Assembly: GCA_002309335.1 (NCBI GenBank)
Contig: DBXH01000028.1
Location: forward strand, 1 to 16,087
From: Bacteroidales bacterium UBA1217
Lineage (GTDB): Bacteria; Bacteroidota; Bacteroidia; Bacteroidales; P3
Reading direction: 5' to 3'
Length of the DNA: 16,087 nucleotides
Shown: positions 14,378-16,087 of the stretch, piece after piece
Layout: every line of letters starts with the position of its first letter
How positions within the stretch are numbered: position 1 is the stretch's first letter
Position numbers and translations under genes: made by a program
Notes under the pieces: model-generated
Database searches by the model: none
Told to the model about the DNA's origin: nothing
The model's input: only the letters and a program-made list of their open reading frames with translations

Positions 14378-14408
14378 TTGCGTGGATGGAAAAAACTTCG
14401 TAATTTTG
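14378..14408 (+). promoter_or_regulatory. Promoter for the AlkZ-like gene
   Basis: TAATTTTG (14401-14408) matches TAnnTTTG and TTG (14378-14380) matches the -33 element with a 20-nt spacer. The start site would be near 14415, giving a very short leader before ATG 14433. It is back-to-back with the minus-strand element at 14354-14361, with overlapping upstream regions. Confidence 0.65.
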
Positions 14409-14432
14409 CAGTCCGATAATTAACATTTTTTT

Positions 14433-15098
14433 ATGAAAATAAAACAGGTAAGAGATTGTCCTGAAATGATGGATCTGATTGGGCGCATAGGTCTGCTGCC
14501 ATTGCTCTACAGCGGCATTAGTGGCTTCTCGGCCGACGAACTGGTGGTGCCTGAATGCCGTTATGTGCGACGCGATGACGGCAGTTGGGACTGGCCATTG
14601 TGGGACTGGAAAGGTCCGATGGTCACAGAAGGACATTTCGCCTATGGCAAATTTTTCAACGGCAAGGCGGGATTTGTAACAATGGAATGGTGGCCCGATC
14701 TTTGCAACTGGCGCCGCTCACAACATCCGCAGCCCGACGAGGATTCTGTAGAAGGGACAATACTGGCTGTTCTTCAGCTTAACGGCAGTATTATTACCCG
14801 TGAATTGCGCGCCGCCTGCGGCTTCGATGGACCTAAGATGCGTAGCCGCTTCGACACATACATCACGCGCTTGCAGATGGCTTGTCGAATTGTCACCGAG
14901 GACTTTGTCTATCCCCACGATAAGCACGGTAACAGTTACGGCTGGGGATGGGCGTTGCTCAACACTCCCGAACACTTGTTCGGGCTTGATGCTTGTCAAT
15001 GCGACCGCACTCCAGAGGAAAGCCGTGAGCGAATTATGGAGCATCTTCGTTCGCTATTGCCGCAAGCCACCAAGAAACAGTTGGAGAAACTGATATAG
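14433..15098 (+). CDS. Winged-helix protein resembling AlkZ-related (YcaQ-like) proteins
   Basis: This is a 221-residue soluble protein without signal peptide or membrane segment. The N-terminal half carries D-G-S-W-D-W-P-L-W-D-W-K (49-60) and the pattern A-Y-G-K-F-F-N-G-K-A-G-F-V-T-M-E (70-85). This pattern is typical of small proteins annotated as AlkZ-related, distantly linked to DNA glycosylases that unhook crosslinks. The second half looks like a winged helix: V-E-G-T-I-L-A-V-L-Q-L-N-G (106-118), then R-F-D-T-Y-I-T-R-L-Q-M-A (139-150), then Y-G-W-G-W-A (169-174). Full AlkZ enzymes are about 400 residues, so this is a short relative and I cannot see the catalytic QxQ motif; enzyme activity is unproven. 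It is transcribed from its own promoter and ends 4 nt from the convergent S41 gene. The family link is from memory of motif patterns, so moderate. Confidence 0.6.
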   Translation: MKIKQVRDCPEMMDLIGRIGLLPLLYSGISGFSADELVVPECRYVRRDDGSWDWPLWDWKGPMVTEGHFAYGKFFNGKAGFVTMEWWPDLCNWRRSQHPQPDEDSVEGTILAVLQLNGSIITRELRAACGFDGPKMRSRFDTYITRLQMACRIVTEDFVYPHDKHGNSYGWGWALLNTPEHLFGLDACQCDRTPEESRERIMEHLRSLLPQATKKQLEKLI

Positions 15099-15102
15099 CG
15101 CT

Positions 15103-16005
15103 CTACCTGCAATGGGTTGTTTGTTGACTGCCGACCCACATCAGGGCATCCTCCATCGGGGTGTCGGTTGCAATATCAGGCGCAATGGGGTCGTCGCAGA
15201 ACTCCTCGCCGGTGCGCGCTACGTCACAGCCGGTGGTGAGCACCAGCTTGGAACCGTCGGGCAACGGAAACGGCATATTTGCCGATGCATAACCCGCCGT
15301 GGGCGAGCCAAATACTCGCACTTTTCCCAGTCCTCGGAAGCAGATAAGGAGAGCTTCACCCGAACTGGCAGTCCACTCGTTGGTGAGGATGGCCACCGGG
15401 CATTCTATCGGGGCCTGCCGCTCTATGCCAACTGAATTTATAACAAAGTCACTGCTAATTGGTTGCATACCCTTCCGGCTGCGGAAACTCAGTATGTTGT
15501 CGTCCGGCAGGAAGCGGTGTACGGCGGCAATCATCGGGTACATATTGCCACCTCGGTTGTTGCGCAGGTCGATGACAACACCTTTGAGCTGGTCGGGCAG
15601 CGCCTCGAGCACCGTGGCGACATAGCGACGTCCATCGCTGTCGTTGCCACTGAAGGCTGGCAGTTTGATAACGGCTATTCCGTCGCACAGCTCTACTGAC
15701 GGCATTGCCCACGTGCCTGTGTCGTTGCTCACCACCTCGTCGGCCGACATAATGAACGAGTGCTTGCCACCCGCCACCTTGAGTGCCTGTTGCACCATCT
15801 CCACAGCCTCCTCGTGCGAGACGGGATGCGCCTTCAGCGCCACCAGCACCTCAGATTTGGCGGCCTCCCACTGCTCGCCTTGAGCGTAGAGACCATTACG
15901 GTCCATAATTTTTACAGCCTTGCGCACATACCGCTCGTTGGCGTCGCCGCAAGCGACAAACAGCAACACCGCTGCAAGCACAAAGGCAATCTTCGTATAT
16001 CTCAT
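15103..16005 (-). CDS. S41-family peptidase lipoprotein, usual Lys position replaced
   Basis: This 300-residue protein has a lipoprotein signal peptide with predicted lipidated C19 (L-L-F-V-A-C-G). The C-terminal peptidase fold of family S41 is visible: V-V-I-D-L-R-N-N-R-G-G-N (143-154), a nucleophile region T-N-E-W-T-A-S-S-G-E with S214 as the aligned catalytic Ser, V-F-G-S-P-T-A-G-Y (231-239), and a D-G-S-K-L...P-D-I C-terminal pattern. In Prc/CtpA enzymes a Lys lies 25 residues after the Ser; here that position is Y239. H82 (G-K-H-S-F) falls where S41B-like members carry a catalytic His, so a Ser-His type centre is possible. No PDZ domain is evident between the N-terminal region and the peptidase core. 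Expected location is the periplasmic or outer-membrane surface. No promoter motif was found directly upstream. Confidence 0.83.
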   Translation of the reverse strand: MRYTKIAFVLAAVLLFVACGDANERYVRKAVKIMDRNGLYAQGEQWEAAKSEVLVALKAHPVSHEEAVEMVQQALKVAGGKHSFIMSADEVVSNDTGTWAMPSVELCDGIAVIKLPAFSGNDSDGRRYVATVLEALPDQLKGVVIDLRNNRGGNMYPMIAAVHRFLPDDNILSFRSRKGMQPISSDFVINSVGIERQAPIECPVAILTNEWTASSGEALLICFRGLGKVRVFGSPTAGYASANMPFPLPDGSKLVLTTGCDVARTGEEFCDDPIAPDIATDTPMEDALMWVGSQQTTHCR

Positions 16006-16019
16006 ATCTGGACATAATA

Positions 16020-16049
16020 ATAGGGCATACCCTTGTGGATATGCCCTAT
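16020..16049 (-). terminator. Hairpin upstream of the S41 gene
   Basis: A perfect 10-bp stem (16020-16029 with 16040-16049) with a 10-nt loop sits 14 nt upstream of the S41 start. On the minus strand it is followed by TTATTATG, a weak T-rich tail. It probably ends the transcript of a gene entering from the right edge; an attenuator for the S41 gene is an alternative. Confidence 0.55.
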
Positions 16050-16063
16050 GGTTGATAATCTGA

Positions 16064-16087
16064 CTAGCAGAGCTCGTGGATCACGAG
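16064..16087 (-). CDS. Possible C-terminal end of a gene entering from the right
   Basis: The minus strand reads L-V-I-H-E-L-C and then TAG (16066-16064), immediately followed by the hairpin above, which is the arrangement expected for the end of a gene and its terminator. Seven codons are too few to identify a family. A competing open frame runs through the hairpin to a TGA overlapping the S41 start. Confidence 0.25.
   Translation of the reverse strand, partial: LVIHELC

Noticed and set aside
16073..16087. Perfect 6-bp inverted repeat CTCGTG/CACGAG at the right edge considered as part of a tRNA or attachment site
   Set aside because: The loop is only 3 nt, there is no T-loop GTTCGA-like sequence or acceptor stem, and the bases fit the last codons of a minus-strand frame better.
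16003..16087. Minus-strand frame open from the right edge to a TGA overlapping the S41 start
   Set aside because: It reads through a perfect 10-bp hairpin that looks like a terminator, and the short translation has no recognisable family; kept only as a weaker alternative to the L-V-I-H-E-L-C frame.

Overview
The window looks like a chromosomal segment of a Bacteroidales-type member of the Bacteroidota. Three large proteins carry signal peptides plus C-terminal sorting domains of the type IX secretion system (T9SS): two of type A and one of type B, the gliding-motility-associated C-terminal domain. Upstream regions carry the Bacteroidota promoter signature (TAnnTTTG near -7 with TTG/TTTG near -33), and one lipoprotein has a K-D-D export signal just after its lipobox Cys. 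I see no tRNA, rRNA, CRISPR array, transposase or phage gene.

Layout: (1) 1-2977, plus strand: the C-terminal two thirds of an aminoacyl-histidine dipeptidase (PepD, M20 family), then a family 2 glycosyltransferase that overlaps by ATGA a PF14907-like nucleotidyltransferase, closed by a bidirectional terminator. (2) 3036-5754: a divergent pair around an AT-rich promoter region. The minus-strand gene encodes a T9SS-exported thioredoxin-like/PKD/adhesin-like protein; the plus-strand gene encodes a small surface lipoprotein with a cleaved-adhesin-like beta-sandwich. A perfect palindromic terminator follows. (3) 5811-10961, minus strand: an MscS mechanosensitive channel followed 15 nt later by a 1368-residue modular T9SS type B protein (CUB, FnIII, jelly-roll and about 570 residues of internal repeats). 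(4) 10962-11181: a gene-free stretch of short direct and inverted repeats, probably including a terminator. (5) 11182-14316, minus strand: a secreted M6-family metallopeptidase with an intact HExxH motif, FnIII and InlB-like repeats and a type A sorting domain. (6) 14433-16005: a plus-strand winged-helix, AlkZ-like protein and a convergent S41-family lipoprotein peptidase, separated by only 4 nt.

Taken together, much of the window serves the cell envelope and secretion: three exported T9SS cargoes, two lipoproteins, one membrane channel and a probable glycan-modifying pair. The T9SS machinery itself is not here. I found no convincing new defence system or multi-gene machine. The least expected signals are a heptanucleotide repeat (consensus KGARAAC) shared between an intergenic hairpin and protein-coding DNA, the tight mscS/T9SS-cargo gene pair, and an S41 peptidase whose usual catalytic Lys position holds Tyr.
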